Shown piece by piece: positions 48,104 to 57,934 of a stretch of 64,000 nt of DNA (position 1 is the stretch's first letter; every line of letters starts with the position of its first letter). Origin of the DNA: Piscinibacter aquaticus. Lineage in GTDB: Bacteria > Pseudomonadota > Gammaproteobacteria > Burkholderiales > Burkholderiaceae_C. Position numbers and translations under genes: made by a program. The notes under the pieces are model-generated. The model had not been told where the DNA came from. It was given only the letters and a program-made list of their open reading frames with translations, and made no database searches. Where the stretch lies: NCBI GenBank assembly GCA_007994965.1, contig VOPW01000001.1, forward strand, positions 1,550,001-1,614,000, read 5' to 3'.

Positions 48104-49143
48104 ATGAACTCGACATCGGTGGGGCGCGGCGCGGCGATGAACGCACTGCGGCGCGGGCTGGCCGCCTGGGCGGTGCTGGCGTGCGCGATCGCGTCGGCGG
48201 CACCGGCCGCCAAGGTGGATTACGAGTACTTCCTGACCGGCAGTGCGGCCGATGTCGTGCGCGCCGCGCCGCGCAGCCCGTCGACGGTGCTGCTCGGCGG
48301 CGGACCCGATGTGGACGATGCCTTCCGGTGGATGATCAACCAGTCGGGCGGTGGCGATTTCGTCGTGCTGCGTGCCACCGGAGCCGATGGCTACAACGCC
48401 TACGTCGATGGCCTGGGCACCGTCGATTCGGTCGAGACGCTGGTCGTCAAGTCGCGCAGCGCGGCGGCCGACCCTTCGTGATCGATCGCGTCGACCGGGC
48501 CGAGGCGATCTTCATCGCGGGCGGCGACCAGGCGGACTACATCAACCTCTGGAAGGGCACGCCGTTGCAGGCCGCGATCGAGCGGGCCATGGCACGCAAT
48601 GTGCCGATCGGCGGCACCAGCGCCGGGCTCGCGGTGCTCGGGCAGGTCGACTTCGCCGCGCTGAACGGCACGATCGATTCGGCGCGGGCGCTGGGCAATC
48701 CGTACGACAAGCGCATCACCCTCGACCAGGGTTTCCTGACGGGGGCGGGCCTGACCGGCGTGATCGCCGATGCGCACCTCGACAGCCGCGACCGCATGGG
48801 TCGGCTCGTGACCTTCCTCGCGCGCATGGTCAATGCGGACGGTTGGCTGTCGCCTGCCGCCGCAGGCGGCATTGGGCTGGACGTGGAGACGGCGCTGGTC
48901 ATCGTCAACGGCACGGCCACGCGCCTGGGCGTCGGATCGGCCTACTTCCTCAAGCCCACGATGGCGCCGACGGTGTGTGCGGCCAAGCAGCCGCTGACCT
49001 TCCGCAACGTGATGGTCGAACGGCTGTCGGGCAGCGGCAGCTTCAACCTCCCGATGTGGCGCGGCACCGGCACGACGCTCTACGACCTTTCGGCCGAGAA
49101 CGGCGTGCTGTACTCGTCGCAGCCGGGCGGCAGCGTCTACTGA
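48104..49143 (+). CDS. Cyanophycinase-like secreted peptidase (S51), frameshifted
   Basis: A serine peptidase of the S51 family. The nucleophile elbow is GGTSAGLAVLG with Ser in the centre, preceded by AEAIFIAGGDQADYINLWKG, and LLGGGPDVDDAF lies near the N-terminus. These match cyanophycinase (hydrolysis of the beta-Asp-Arg polymer) and related dipeptidases. An N-terminal signal peptide (ALRRGLAAWAVLACAIASAA) indicates export, unlike classic cytosolic CphB, so an extracellular peptidase is possible. GGAGG at 48091-48095 supports ATG 48104; an internal ATG at 48137 is an alternative. One C is lost near 48473 (C4 run), giving a false stop. Corrected length is about 347 residues. No cyanophycin synthetase is in the window. 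Confidence 0.82.
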
Positions 49144-49147
49144 CGCG

Positions 49148-50807
49148 TCAGAGCACCTCGGAGGCGAAGTCCGCGAGCCGCGAGCGTTCGCCGCGCGCGA
49201 GCGTCACGTGGCCGCTGTGCGGCCAGCCCTTGAAGCGGTCCACCGCGTAGGTCAGGCCCGAGCTGCCTTCGGTGAGATAGGGCGTGTCGATCTGCGCCAG
49301 GTTGCCGAGGCAGACGATCTTCGTGCCCGGGCCGGCGCGCGTGATCAACGTCTTCATCTGCTTGGGCGTGAGGTTCTGCGCCTCGTCGATGATGACGAAT
49401 TTGTTCAGGAAGGTGCGCCCGCGCATGAAGTTCAGGCTCTTGATCTTGATCTTGCTGCGCACGAGATCGTTGGTCGCGGCGCGTCCCCACTCGCCGGCGC
49501 CGCCATCGCTGCGCGACAGCACCTCGAGGTTGTCGTCGAGCGCGCCCATCCACGGGCCCATCTTCTCTTCCTCGGTGCCGGGCAGGAAGCCGATGTCCTC
49601 GCCCACCGGCACCGTCACGCGGGTCACGATGATCTCGCTGTAGCGGCGATCGTCCATCACCTGCGAAAGCCCGGCGGCCAGCGTCATCAGCGTCTTGCCG
49701 GTGCCGGCGGTGCCGGTCAGCGTGATGAAGTCGCACTCGGGGTCCATCAGCAGGTTCAGCGCGAAGTTCTGCTCGCGGTTGCGGGCCGTCACGCCCCACA
49801 CCGCATTCTTCGTGTGGGTGTATTCGCGCAGCGTGCGCAGCACCGCGGTCTTGCCGGTGATCTCGTGCACCTTGGCGTACAGCGGCGCGGCACCGGGCGC
49901 CTCGAGGTAGACGAACTGGTTGACCATCAGCGCCGGCACCATCGGCCCGCTGATGCGGTAGTAGGTGAAGCCGCCTTGCTGCCAGCTCTCCATCGTCTTG
50001 CCGTGCCGCTCCCAGAAGTCGGCCGGCAGCGGCAGCACGCCGGTGTAGAGCAGGTCGCCGTCGTCCAGCGTCTTGTCGTTGAAATAGTCCTCGGCGGGCA
50101 GGCCGAGCGCACGCGCCTTGATGCGCATGTTGATGTCCTTGGACACCAGCACGACCTCGCGGCCCGGTTGCTGCTCGCGCAGCGCCTGCACCACGCCGAG
50201 GATCTGGTTGTCGGCCTTGCCCTGCGGCAGCCCGGCCGGCAGGCTGACGTTGACGAGATTGGTCTGGAAGAACAGCTTGCCACCCGCCTCGCGGTGGCCG
50301 GTGGCACTCAGCGGCAGGCCATCGGACATACCCGACGCATCACGCTTGGGCATTGCCGCGGCCAGCGCATCGAGATCGCGGCTGACGGCGGGCGTTGCGG
50401 GCCACCTCGGTCATACCCTTCTTGTGGCCGTCGAGCTCCTCCAGCGTGATCATCGGCAGGTAGATGTCGTGCTCCTCGAAGCGGAACAGCGACGTCGGGT
50501 CGTGCATCAGCACGTTCGTGTCGAGCACGAACAGACTGGCCGGGCCGCTGCCTCGCGGCGTTCGCGGCACGCGCTGCGGCACGGGGCGCGGCGGTGTCGC
50601 GCGGGCCGGCGCGGGTGCGCTCGCCTTGGCCGCTGCCGGAGCCGCCGGCGCAGCGCCGTCGAAAAGATCCATCACCGCGGGCGTGGCGGGCTCGGCCGCG
50701 GTGCGGGCCGGGGTGTTGCGTCTGCCTGGTTTGGGCGCAGCCTGCGCTTCGAAGTCGGTGGCGGAGAGGATGGCAGCTCGTTTGGCAGGCGGCTTCGGCA
50801 GGGGCAT
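49148..50807 (-). CDS. PIN-PhoH family ATPase, frameshifted
   Basis: A two-domain protein: an N-terminal PIN nuclease-like domain (SLFVLDTNVLMHDPTSLFRF and ITLEELDGHKKGMTEVARNA) and a C-terminal PhoH ATPase (LTGTAGTGKTLMTLAAGL Walker A, NKFVIIDEAQNLTPKQ Walker B). This PhoH2/YlaK-type pairing is thought to act in RNA metabolism. Before the PIN domain is a long Ala/Pro-rich stretch of about 70 residues without recognisable fold. The frame breaks near 50386 (NARRQPRSR for NARQVSRDLDALAAAM), fitting a two-base loss in CCAGG. The start ATG is placed at 50807; another at 50840 is in frame. Corrected length is about 554 residues. It converges with the cyanophycinase-like gene. Confidence 0.9.
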
Positions 50808-50841
50808 GGAGGCAGGCGGGTCAGTGCGGCTGGAAAACAAA

Positions 50842-50869
50842 AAAGCCGCACAGTCGACTGTGCGGCTTT
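50842..50869 (-). terminator. Intrinsic terminator after bcp (minus strand)
   Basis: A perfect palindrome with half-site GCCGCACAGTC spans 50845-50866, flanked by AAA/TTT that extend the stem. On the minus strand it is followed by TTTTTTGTTTT, a strong tail. It lies 112 bases beyond the bcp stop and just upstream of the phoH start, isolating the two genes. Confidence 0.85.
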
Positions 50870-50980
50870 CGGTGGAGACGGGTCTCGCGACTCACGTGCA
50901 TGAAATCATCATACACAAGAAGTGAGGCACATCAACCGTGGCTTCGGACGCAGTCGCAACTGCGTGCGACGGCCGGTGGA

Positions 50981-51448
50981 TCACTTCAGCGCCTTGACGG
51001 CCTTGAGCACTTCTTCGACGTGGCCGGCCACCTTGAGGCCGCGCCATTCGGCGCGCAGCGTGCCGGTGCCATCGATCAGGAAGGTCGAGCGCTCAATGCC
51101 CTTGACCTTCTTGCCGTACATGATCTTGTTCTTGACCACGCCGAACATGTGGCAGAGCTTCTCTTCGGTATCGGCGATCAGCTCGAAGGGCAACTCGAGG
51201 TTCTGCTTGAACTTCTCGTGCGAGGCCATGTTGTCGCGCGAGACGCCGAACACCACCGCGCCGGCCTTGACGAAATCCTTGTGGTGATCGCGGAACTGCA
51301 TTGCTTCCGTGGTGCAGCCGGGGGTGTTGTCCTTGGGGTAGAAGTACAGCACCACCGTCTTGCCGGCGAAGGCCTGCGGCGTGAACTTCACGCCTCCCGT
51401 GGCAAGCGCTTCAAATTCCGGTAGGGGTTTGTTGAGGGCTGGCGTCAT
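50981..51448 (-). CDS. bcp: Thiol peroxidase Bcp/PrxQ
   Basis: A 155-residue intact peroxiredoxin of the Bcp/PrxQ group that reduces hydroperoxides. The peroxidatic Cys is in YPKDNTPGCTTEAMQFRDH. The resolving Cys usually found five residues later is absent (Met-Gln-Phe instead). A second Cys exists only farther on, in EEKLCHMFGVVKNK, so this may be a one-Cys form or use an atypical resolving residue. The minus-strand ATG 51448 lies 4 bases after the stop of the Mth938-like gene, making a two-gene operon that ends at the hairpin at 50842-50869. Confidence 0.95.
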   Translation of the reverse strand: MTPALNKPLPEFEALATGGVKFTPQAFAGKTVVLYFYPKDNTPGCTTEAMQFRDHHKDFVKAGAVVFGVSRDNMASHEKFKQNLELPFELIADTEEKLCHMFGVVKNKIMYGKKVKGIERSTFLIDGTGTLRAEWRGLKVAGHVEEVLKAVKALK

Positions 51449-51452
51449 GGAG

Positions 51453-51922
51453 TTATGCTGTTCGATTGCGCCCTGGCAGGCGTAGCCGCGAATTATAAGG
51501 CTTGCGCCTGCGCCGACCGAGGCGGCCCCGAGTCGCGCCCGACTCAACCCCACGTTCGAAGATGAGCGCCGCGACGACCTCGCGGCCCTCGGCCAGCAGC
51601 ACGTTGTAGGTGCGGCAGGCGGCCGGTGTATCCATGGTCTCGAAGCCGATGCGGCGCGCCATCAGGGCCTTGAGCAGCGCCGGCGGCGGAAGCGCAGCCG
51701 GCTGCCGCTGCCGAAGATCACCAGCTCCGGCGACAGCGCCAGCAGGGGCTCGAAGCTGGTCTCGTTCAGCGACTCGAAGCGATCGACGGCCCAGGGCTGC
51801 ACGTCGCCCTTCCAGGGCACGAGCACGCTGCTGCGGTGCTCGACGCCGCCGACGATCACGCCTTCGGGCGCGTGGCGCGTGATCGCGTTGCTTCCGTCCG
51901 GGCGTTCCGCATGCATCTTCAT
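51453..51922 (-). CDS. Mth938-like domain protein (DUF498), frameshifted
   Basis: A small alpha/beta protein of the Mth938/NDUFAF3 superfamily, conserved but without assigned bacterial function. The minus-strand ATG 51922 starts KMHAERPDGSNAITRHAPEG and IVGGVEHRSSVLVPWKGDVQ. After a base lost near 51695 (C3 run) the sequence continues LMARRIGFETMDTPAACRTY and NVLLAEGREVVAALIF, the family C-terminus. Beyond this a basic tail (GRLGRRRRKPYNSR) runs to TAA 51453, 4 bases before bcp. The tail is longer than usual and could reflect another undetected indel. It is divergent from alaA, 48 bases away. Confidence 0.8.
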
Positions 51923-51970
51923 GGTTAAATTCTACGTTTTGCAGCGCAGCAGCGCCCCAGGAGACGCTCC

Positions 51971-53197
51971 GTGAAACCCATTGCCAAGTCGAGCAAGCTG
52001 GCCAATGTCTGCTACGACATCCGCGGACCCGTGCTCGACAAGGCTCGGCAGATGCAGGAAGAGGGCCACAAGATCATTCAGCTGAACATCGGCAACCTCG
52101 CCGTGTTCGGACTCGAGCCGCCCGACGAGATCGTGCAGGACATGATCCGCAACATGCCGCACACGGCGGGCTACACCGACAGCAAGGGCCTGTTCGCGCC
52201 GCGCAAGGCGGTGGTGCACTACACGCAGGAAAAGAACATCCGCGGCGTGACGGTGGACGACGTCTACCTCGGCAACGGCGCTTCGGAGCTCATCACGATG
52301 AGCCTGAATGCCATGCTCAACACCGGCGACGAGGTGCTGATCCCGGCGCCCGACTACCCGCTGTACACGGCGTCCGTGGCGCTGTCCGGTGGCACGCCGG
52401 TGCACTACCTCTGCGACGAGGCCAGCGACTGGATGCCCGACATCGAGGACATCAAGCGCAAGGTGACCAGCAACACCAAGGCCATCGTCGTCATCAACCC
52501 GAACAACCCGACCGGGGCGCTGTACCCGGAGAGCGTGCTGAAGCAGATCGTCGAGGTGGCGCGGCAGCACCAGCTGATCATCCTGGCCGACGAGATCTAC
52601 GACAAGACGCTGTTCGACGGCAACGTGCACACCAGCATCGCTTCGCTGGCGGACGACGTGCTGTGCCTGACCTTCAACGGTCTGTCGAAGAACTACCGCT
52701 CCTGCGGCTACCGCGCCGGCTGGATGGTGGTGTCCGGCGAGAAGAAGCATGCGAAGGACTACATCGAGGGCCTGAACATGCTGGCCTCGATGCGGCTGTG
52801 CTCGAACACGCCGGGGCAACTGGCGATCCAGACGGCGCTCGGCGGCTACCAGAGCATCAAGGACCTCGTCGCACCGGGCGGCCGGCTGTGCAAGCAGCGT
52901 GATCTCGCCTACGAGCTGCTGATGAAGATCCCGGGCGTCAGCGTCGTCAAGCCGAAGGCGGCGCTGTACATGTTCCCCCGCCTCGACCCGAAGGTCTACC
53001 CGATCGCCGACGACCAGCAGTTCGCCTACGAGCTGCTGGCCGAGGAAAAGGTGCTGATCGTGCAGGGCACCGGCTTCAACTGGCCGACGCCCGACCACTT
53101 CCGGCTCGTCTTCCTGCCCAACGTCGACGATCTGGCCGAGGCGATCGGGCGCATCGCGCGCTTCCTCGAGCATTACCGCAAACGGCATTCCCACTGA
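51971..53197 (+). CDS. alaA: Glutamate-pyruvate (alanine) aminotransferase
   Basis: An intact 408-residue fold-type I PLP aminotransferase strongly resembling AlaA: LANVCYDIRGPVLDKARQMQ at the start, INPNNPTGALYPESVL, ADEIYDKTLFDG, and the PLP Lys in LTFNGLSKNYRSCGYRAGWM. It makes L-alanine from pyruvate and glutamate. The start is GTG at 51971 with AGGAGA at 51959-51964 as ribosome site. hom begins 8 bases after its stop, so alanine and threonine biosynthesis are co-transcribed, as is common in Burkholderiales. Confidence 0.95.
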   Translation: MKPIAKSSKLANVCYDIRGPVLDKARQMQEEGHKIIQLNIGNLAVFGLEPPDEIVQDMIRNMPHTAGYTDSKGLFAPRKAVVHYTQEKNIRGVTVDDVYLGNGASELITMSLNAMLNTGDEVLIPAPDYPLYTASVALSGGTPVHYLCDEASDWMPDIEDIKRKVTSNTKAIVVINPNNPTGALYPESVLKQIVEVARQHQLIILADEIYDKTLFDGNVHTSIASLADDVLCLTFNGLSKNYRSCGYRAGWMVVSGEKKHAKDYIEGLNMLASMRLCSNTPGQLAIQTALGGYQSIKDLVAPGGRLCKQRDLAYELLMKIPGVSVVKPKAALYMFPRLDPKVYPIADDQQFAYELLAEEKVLIVQGTGFNWPTPDHFRLVFLPNVDDLAEAIGRIARFLEHYRKRHSH

Positions 53198-53205
53198 GAC
53201 TCGAT

Positions 53206-54514
53206 ATGCGACCCATCCAAGTCGGCCTGCTCGGCATCGGCACCGTCGGTGGCGGCACGTTTGCCGTCCTGCAACGCAACCAGGAAGAGATCCGCCGCCG
53301 CGCAGGGCGCGAGATCCGCATCACCATGGTGGCGGACCTCGACGTCGAGCGCGCCAGAAAGATCGTCGGTGATGCCGCGCAGGTGGTGAACGACGCGCGC
53401 CGGTGATCGCCAACCCCGACATCGACATCGTCGTCAGCTGATCGGCGGCTACGGCATCGCGAAGTCACTGGTGCTGGAAGCCATCGCCGCCGGCAAGCAC
53501 GTGGTCACCGCCAACAAGGCGCTGCTGGCGGTGCATGGCAGCGAGATCTTTGCCGCCGCGCGCGAGAAGGGCGTGGTCGTCGCCTTCGAGGCGGCGGTGG
53601 CCGGCGGCATCCCGATCATCAAGGCGCTGCGCGAGGGCCTGACCGCCAACCGCATCGAATGGGTGGCCGGGATCATCAACGGCACCACCAACTTCATCCT
53701 TTCGGAGATGCGCTCCAAGGGGCTGGATTTCGGCGTGGTGCTGAAGGAAGCGCAGCGGCTGGGCTATGCCGAGGCCGATCCGACCTTCGACATCGAGGGC
53801 GTCGATGCCGCCCACAAGGCAACGATCATGAGCGCGATCGCCTTCGGCATCCCGGTGCAGTTCGACAAGGCGCATGTCGAGGGCATCACCAAGCTGCAGG
53901 CGGCCGACATCCGCTATGCGGAGCAGCTCGGCTACCGCATCAAGCTGCTGGGCATCACCAAGCGGCGCGAGAAGGGAATCGAGCTGCGGGTGCATCCCAC
54001 GTTGATCCCGTCCACGCGCCTGATCGCCAACGTCGAGGGCGCGATGAATGCCGTCGTCGTGCATGGAGATGCGGTCGGCACCACGCTGTACTACGGCAAG
54101 GGCGCCGGCGCCGAGCCGACGGCTTCCGCCGTGATTGCCGACCTGGTCGACATCACCCGGCTGCACACCGCCGACCCGGACCACCGCGTGCCCTCGCTGG
54201 CCTTCCAGCCCGGCTCGATGCAGGACACGCCGATCCTGCCGATGGCGGCAGTGGTCACCTCGTTCTACCTGCGCCTGGTGGTGGCCGACAAGGCCGGCGT
54301 GCTGGCGCGCATCACCGGGATCCTCGCCGAGCACGGCATCTCGATCGATGCGGTGCTGCAGCGCGAATCCGCCGAGGGCGAGGCGCAGACCGACCTGATC
54401 ATCCTGACCCACGACACCGTCGAGGGCGACATGGACAAGGCGCTGGCGCAGATGCAGTCGCTGCCGACGGTGCTGGCGCCCATCGTGCGCATCCGGAAAG
54501 AAGAGCTCAAGTGA
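53206..54514 (+). CDS. hom: Homoserine dehydrogenase, two frameshifts
   Basis: Hom reduces aspartate semialdehyde to homoserine. The NAD(P) fold is IQVGLLGIGTVGGGTFAVLQ at the start; the catalytic part has VVTANKALLAVHGSEIF, FEAAVAGGIPIIKALREGL and IINGTTNFILSEM. A C-terminal ACT domain (VADKAGVLARITGILAEHGI) points to feedback inhibition by threonine. Frame breaks are at 53401 (CGCCGG for CGCCAGG; ARQVIANPDI) and near 53440 (VVS-stop for VVELIGGYGIA, one G lost). Corrected length is about 437 residues. The stop overlaps the GTG start of thrC. Confidence 0.95.
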
Positions 54515-55916
54515 AATACATCAGCACGCGGGGCGACCAGACGCCGCGCGGTTTTTCGGAGATCCTGCTCGAGGGCTGGCGCCGGACGGCGGCCTGTACC
54601 TGCCGACGCACTATCCGAAGGTCGATGCCGCCACGCTCAAGCGTTGGCGAGGCCTGTCGTATGCCGATCTCGCGTTCGAGATCCTGTCGCTTTACATCGA
54701 CGACATCCCGGCGGCCGATCTGAAGCGCCTCGTGTCGCAGACCTACACCGAGCAGGTATTCGGCACGCGCGAGATCGTGCCGCTGAAGAAGCTCGAAGAC
54801 GGCCTGTACCTGGAAGCGCTGTCCAACGGCCCGACGCTGGCCTTCAAGGACATGGCGATGCAGCTGCTCGGCGCGCTGTTCGAGTACGAGCTCGGCCGCC
54901 GCAGGCAGACGCTGAACATCCTCGGCGCGACCTCGGGCGATACCGGCAGCGCGGCCGAGTACGCGATGCGGGGCAAGAAGGGCGTCAACGTCTTCATGCT
55001 CAGCCCGTACGGGCGCATGAGCCCGTTCCAGCAGGCGCAGATGTTCAGCCTGCAGGACGCCAACATCCACAACATCGCGATCGAAGGCGTCTTCGACGAC
55101 TGCCAGGACATCGTCAAGGCCGTCTCGAACGACCTCGAGTTCAAGCGCCGCTGGAAGATCGGCACCGTCAACTCGATCAACTGGGCGCGGCTGCTGGCCC
55201 AGGTCGTCTACTACTTCGCCGGCTACTTCCAGGCCACGAAGACGAACGACGAGCGCGTCAGCTTCTCGGTGCCCTCGGGCAACTTCGGCAACATCTGCGC
55301 CGGCCACGTGGCCCGCATGATGGGCCTGCCGATCCAACGCCTCGTGCTGGCCACCAACGAGAACAACGTGCTCGACGAGTTCTTCCGCACCGGCACCTAC
55401 CGTGTGCGTGGCGGCGCCGAGACCTACGAGACCTCGAGCCCGTCGATGGACATCAGCAAGGCGTCGAACTTCGAGCGCTTCGTCTTCGACCTGCTCGGCC
55501 GCGATGCGGCGCGCACCAAGGCGCTGTTCGCCGACGAGATCGCGAAGAAGGGCAGCTTCACGCTGACGCCGGCCGAATTCGCCCGCGTCGCCGAGTACGG
55601 GTTCGTTTCCGGCAGCAGCACGCACGCCCACCGCCCGGCGACCATCCGCGACACCGCTCAGCGCTGCGGCACCGTGATCGATACGCACACCGCCGATGGC
55701 GTGAAGGTGGCGCGCGAGTACCGCGATGCCGGCGTGCCGATGATCGTGCTGGAGACCGCGCTGCCGGCAAAGTTCTCGGCGACGATCGTCGAGGCGCTGG
55801 GCCGTGAGCCGGGTCGCCCGGCTGCGCTGCAGGGCATCGAGCAACTCCCCAAGCGATTCAAGGTCATGCCCGTCGACGTGCAGGCGGTGAAGGACTTCAT
55901 CGCCCAGAATGCCTGA
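54511..55916 (+). CDS. thrC: Threonine synthase, frameshifted
   Basis: ThrC converts O-phosphohomoserine to threonine with PLP. The GTG at 54511 overlaps the hom stop. The N-terminus KYISTRGDQTPRGFSEILLE is followed, one frame over, by GGLYLPTHYPKVDAATLKRW; the lost base is the C of CCTGG at 54576 (EGLAPDGGLYLP). The PLP Lys is in SNGPTLAFKDMAMQLLGALF, and the phosphate loop in LGATSGDTGSAAEYAMRG. The length, about 469 residues, and the NSINWARLLAQVVYYF segment place it in the proteobacterial long form. mobB follows directly. Confidence 0.96.
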
Positions 55917-57685
55917 ATGAAGGTCATCGGCTTTTGCGGCTATTCGGGATCGGGCAAGACCACTCTGGTCGAGCAGCTCGTCTCGCGTTTCCGGCTGGCC
56001 GGCCAGCGGGTTTCGGTGGTCAAGCATGCGCACCATGAATTCGACATCGACCACCCGGGCAAGGATTCGTACCGCCACCGCGAGGCGGGCGCCTTCGAGG
56101 TGCTGATCGCTTCCGACCGCCGCCTGGCCAAGATCCGCGAATACGAGCTGCGCGCCGACCCGACGGTGCACCAGCTGCTGTCCGAGCTGTACGAGGTCGA
56201 TTGGGTGCTGGTCGAAGGCTTCAAGCACGCCGATGTGCTGAAGATCGAGATCTGGCGCGCCGAGACCGGCAAGCCGGTGCAGTACCCGAACGACCCGTAT
56301 GTCGTCGCCATCGCCACCGACAGCGCCGACCGCCTGCCCCAGCCCACCGGGCTGCCGCTGCTGGATCTGAACGATCCGGATGCGGTGACCGCCTTCCTGC
56401 TCGCCGACCCCGCCCGCTATGAGTACCGTTCCCCCTCGACGACGCCTTCGCCGCGGCCGCCGATGCTGACGCTGGACGAGGCGCTGGCGCGGCTGCTGAG
56501 CGCGATCCGGCCGCTGGCTGAGACCGAGAGCGTCTCGACCTTCGATGCGCTCGGCCGCGTCCTGGTCGAAGGCGTGTGCTCGGGCCTGGACGTGCCGCCG
56601 CAGGACAACACCTCGATGGACGGCTATGCGCTGCGCTGCGCCGACGTGCCGGCTGCCGGCACGCTGCTGACCGTCGCCCAGCGCATCCCGGCCGGCCACG
56701 TCGGCCAGCCGCTTCAGCCGGGCACGGCGGCGCGCATCTTCACCGGCGCGCAGGTGCCGCCGGGCGCCGATGCGGTCGTGATGCAGGAGCAGTGCGAGGC
56801 GCAGGGCGAGCAGGTGCGCATCGGCGTGGTACCGCAGACGGGCCAGTGGATCCGCCGCCGTGGCGAAGACGTGCAGCGCGGCGCCGAGGTGCTGGCGCGC
56901 GGCGCGCGGCTCACGCCGCAGGCCCTGGGCCTGGCGGCCTCCGTCGGTGCGGCCACGCTGGCCGTGTCGCGTCGGCCTCGTGTCGCGCTGTTCTCGACCG
57001 GCGACGAACTGGTGATGCCAGGCCAGATTGCGCCCGATCAGATGCCCCCTGGCGCCATCTACAACTCCAACCGCTTCACGCTGCGCGGGCTGGTCCAGGC
57101 GCTGGGCTGCGAGTGCAACGACCTCGGCATCGTGCCCGACCGGCTCGATGCCACGCGCGATGCGCTGCGCCGCGCAGCCCAGGGCAACGATCTGATCGTC
57201 ACCTCGGGCGGTGTCTCCGTCGGCGAGGAAGACCATTTGCGCCCGGCCGTGCAGGCCGAAGGCCGGCTCGACCTCTGGCAGATCGCCATCAAGCCGGGCA
57301 AGCCGCTGGCCTTCGGCGAAGTTCGCCGCGCCGATGGCAGCCACGCCAGTTGGTTCATGGGCCTGCCGGGCAACCCGGTATCCAGCTACGTGACCTTCCT
57401 GCTCGCGGTGCGGCCGGTGCTGCTCGCGTTGCAAGGCGCAGACACGGCGATGCCGCGCGCGATCGAGATGCGCGCCGATTTCGACTGGCCCCGGCCCGAC
57501 AGGCGCCGCGAGTTCCTGCGCGTGCGCCGCAATGCCACCGGCGGGCTCGACCTGTTCCCCAACCAGAGCTCCGGCGTGCTGACGTCGGCGGTGTGGGGCG
57601 ATGGGCTGGTCGACAATCCTTCCGGGCAGGCCATCGCGAAGGGGATCGCGTCGCCTTCCTGCCCTTTGCAGAACTGCTGTCATGA
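55917..57685 (+). CDS. MobB-MoeA: apparent fusion of MGD adaptor protein and molybdenumtransferase (second moeA)
   Basis: One frame encodes MobB (residues 1-170: GFCGYSGSGKTTLVEQLVSR P-loop, EVDWVLVEGFKHADVLKIEI) and then MoeA (from about residue 182: LTLDEALARLLSAIRPL, VPPQDNTSMDGYAL, VTSGGVSVGEEDH, FMGLPGNPVSSYVTF). The junction (PARYEYRSPSTTPSPRPP) has an out-of-frame ATGA at 56419-56422, where a separate moeA would naturally start and mobB stop. So the fusion may be real or may result from two cancelling indels around C runs at 56408-56411 and 56431-56435. A further G lost near 57637 hides the true end LPFAELLS; TGA 57683-57685 overlaps moaD. MobB supports MobA; MoeA loads molybdate. Confidence 0.85.
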
Positions 57686-57933
57686 AGATCCAGGTGCGCT
57701 ATTTCGCCTCCATCCGCGAGGCGCTCGGTGCGGGCGAGACGCTCGAACTGCCCGAGGGCAGCAACGTGGCCGCCGCGCGCGATGCGCTGATCGCCCGAGG
57801 CGCAGCCCACGCCACCGCGCTGGCCCGCGGCCGGGCGCTGCGCAGCGCGCTGAACCAGAGCCTGTGCGAGGAGTCGGCGGCGCTGTCCGAGGGTGCCGAA
57901 CTGGCCTTCTTCCCGCCGGTGACCGGAGGCTGA
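57682..57933 (+). CDS. moaD: Molybdopterin synthase small subunit
   Basis: An 83-residue ubiquitin-like sulfur carrier. It begins KIQVRYFASIREALGAGETL and ends with the required Gly-Gly (FFPPVTGG), which is thiocarboxylated by MoeB and donates sulfur to precursor Z in MoaE. The ATG overlaps the moeA stop, and moaE starts one base after its own stop, so stoichiometric expression is expected. Confidence 0.97.
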   Translation: MKIQVRYFASIREALGAGETLELPEGSNVAAARDALIARGAAHATALARGRALRSALNQSLCEESAALSEGAELAFFPPVTGG

Positions 57934-57934
57934 G

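Noticed and set aside
54507..57683. A 1058-codon open frame on the minus strand opposite thrC and mobB-moeA
   Set aside because: It is the GC-rich antisense shadow of well-identified plus-strand genes; its protein is His/Arg/Ala-rich with no recognisable domain.
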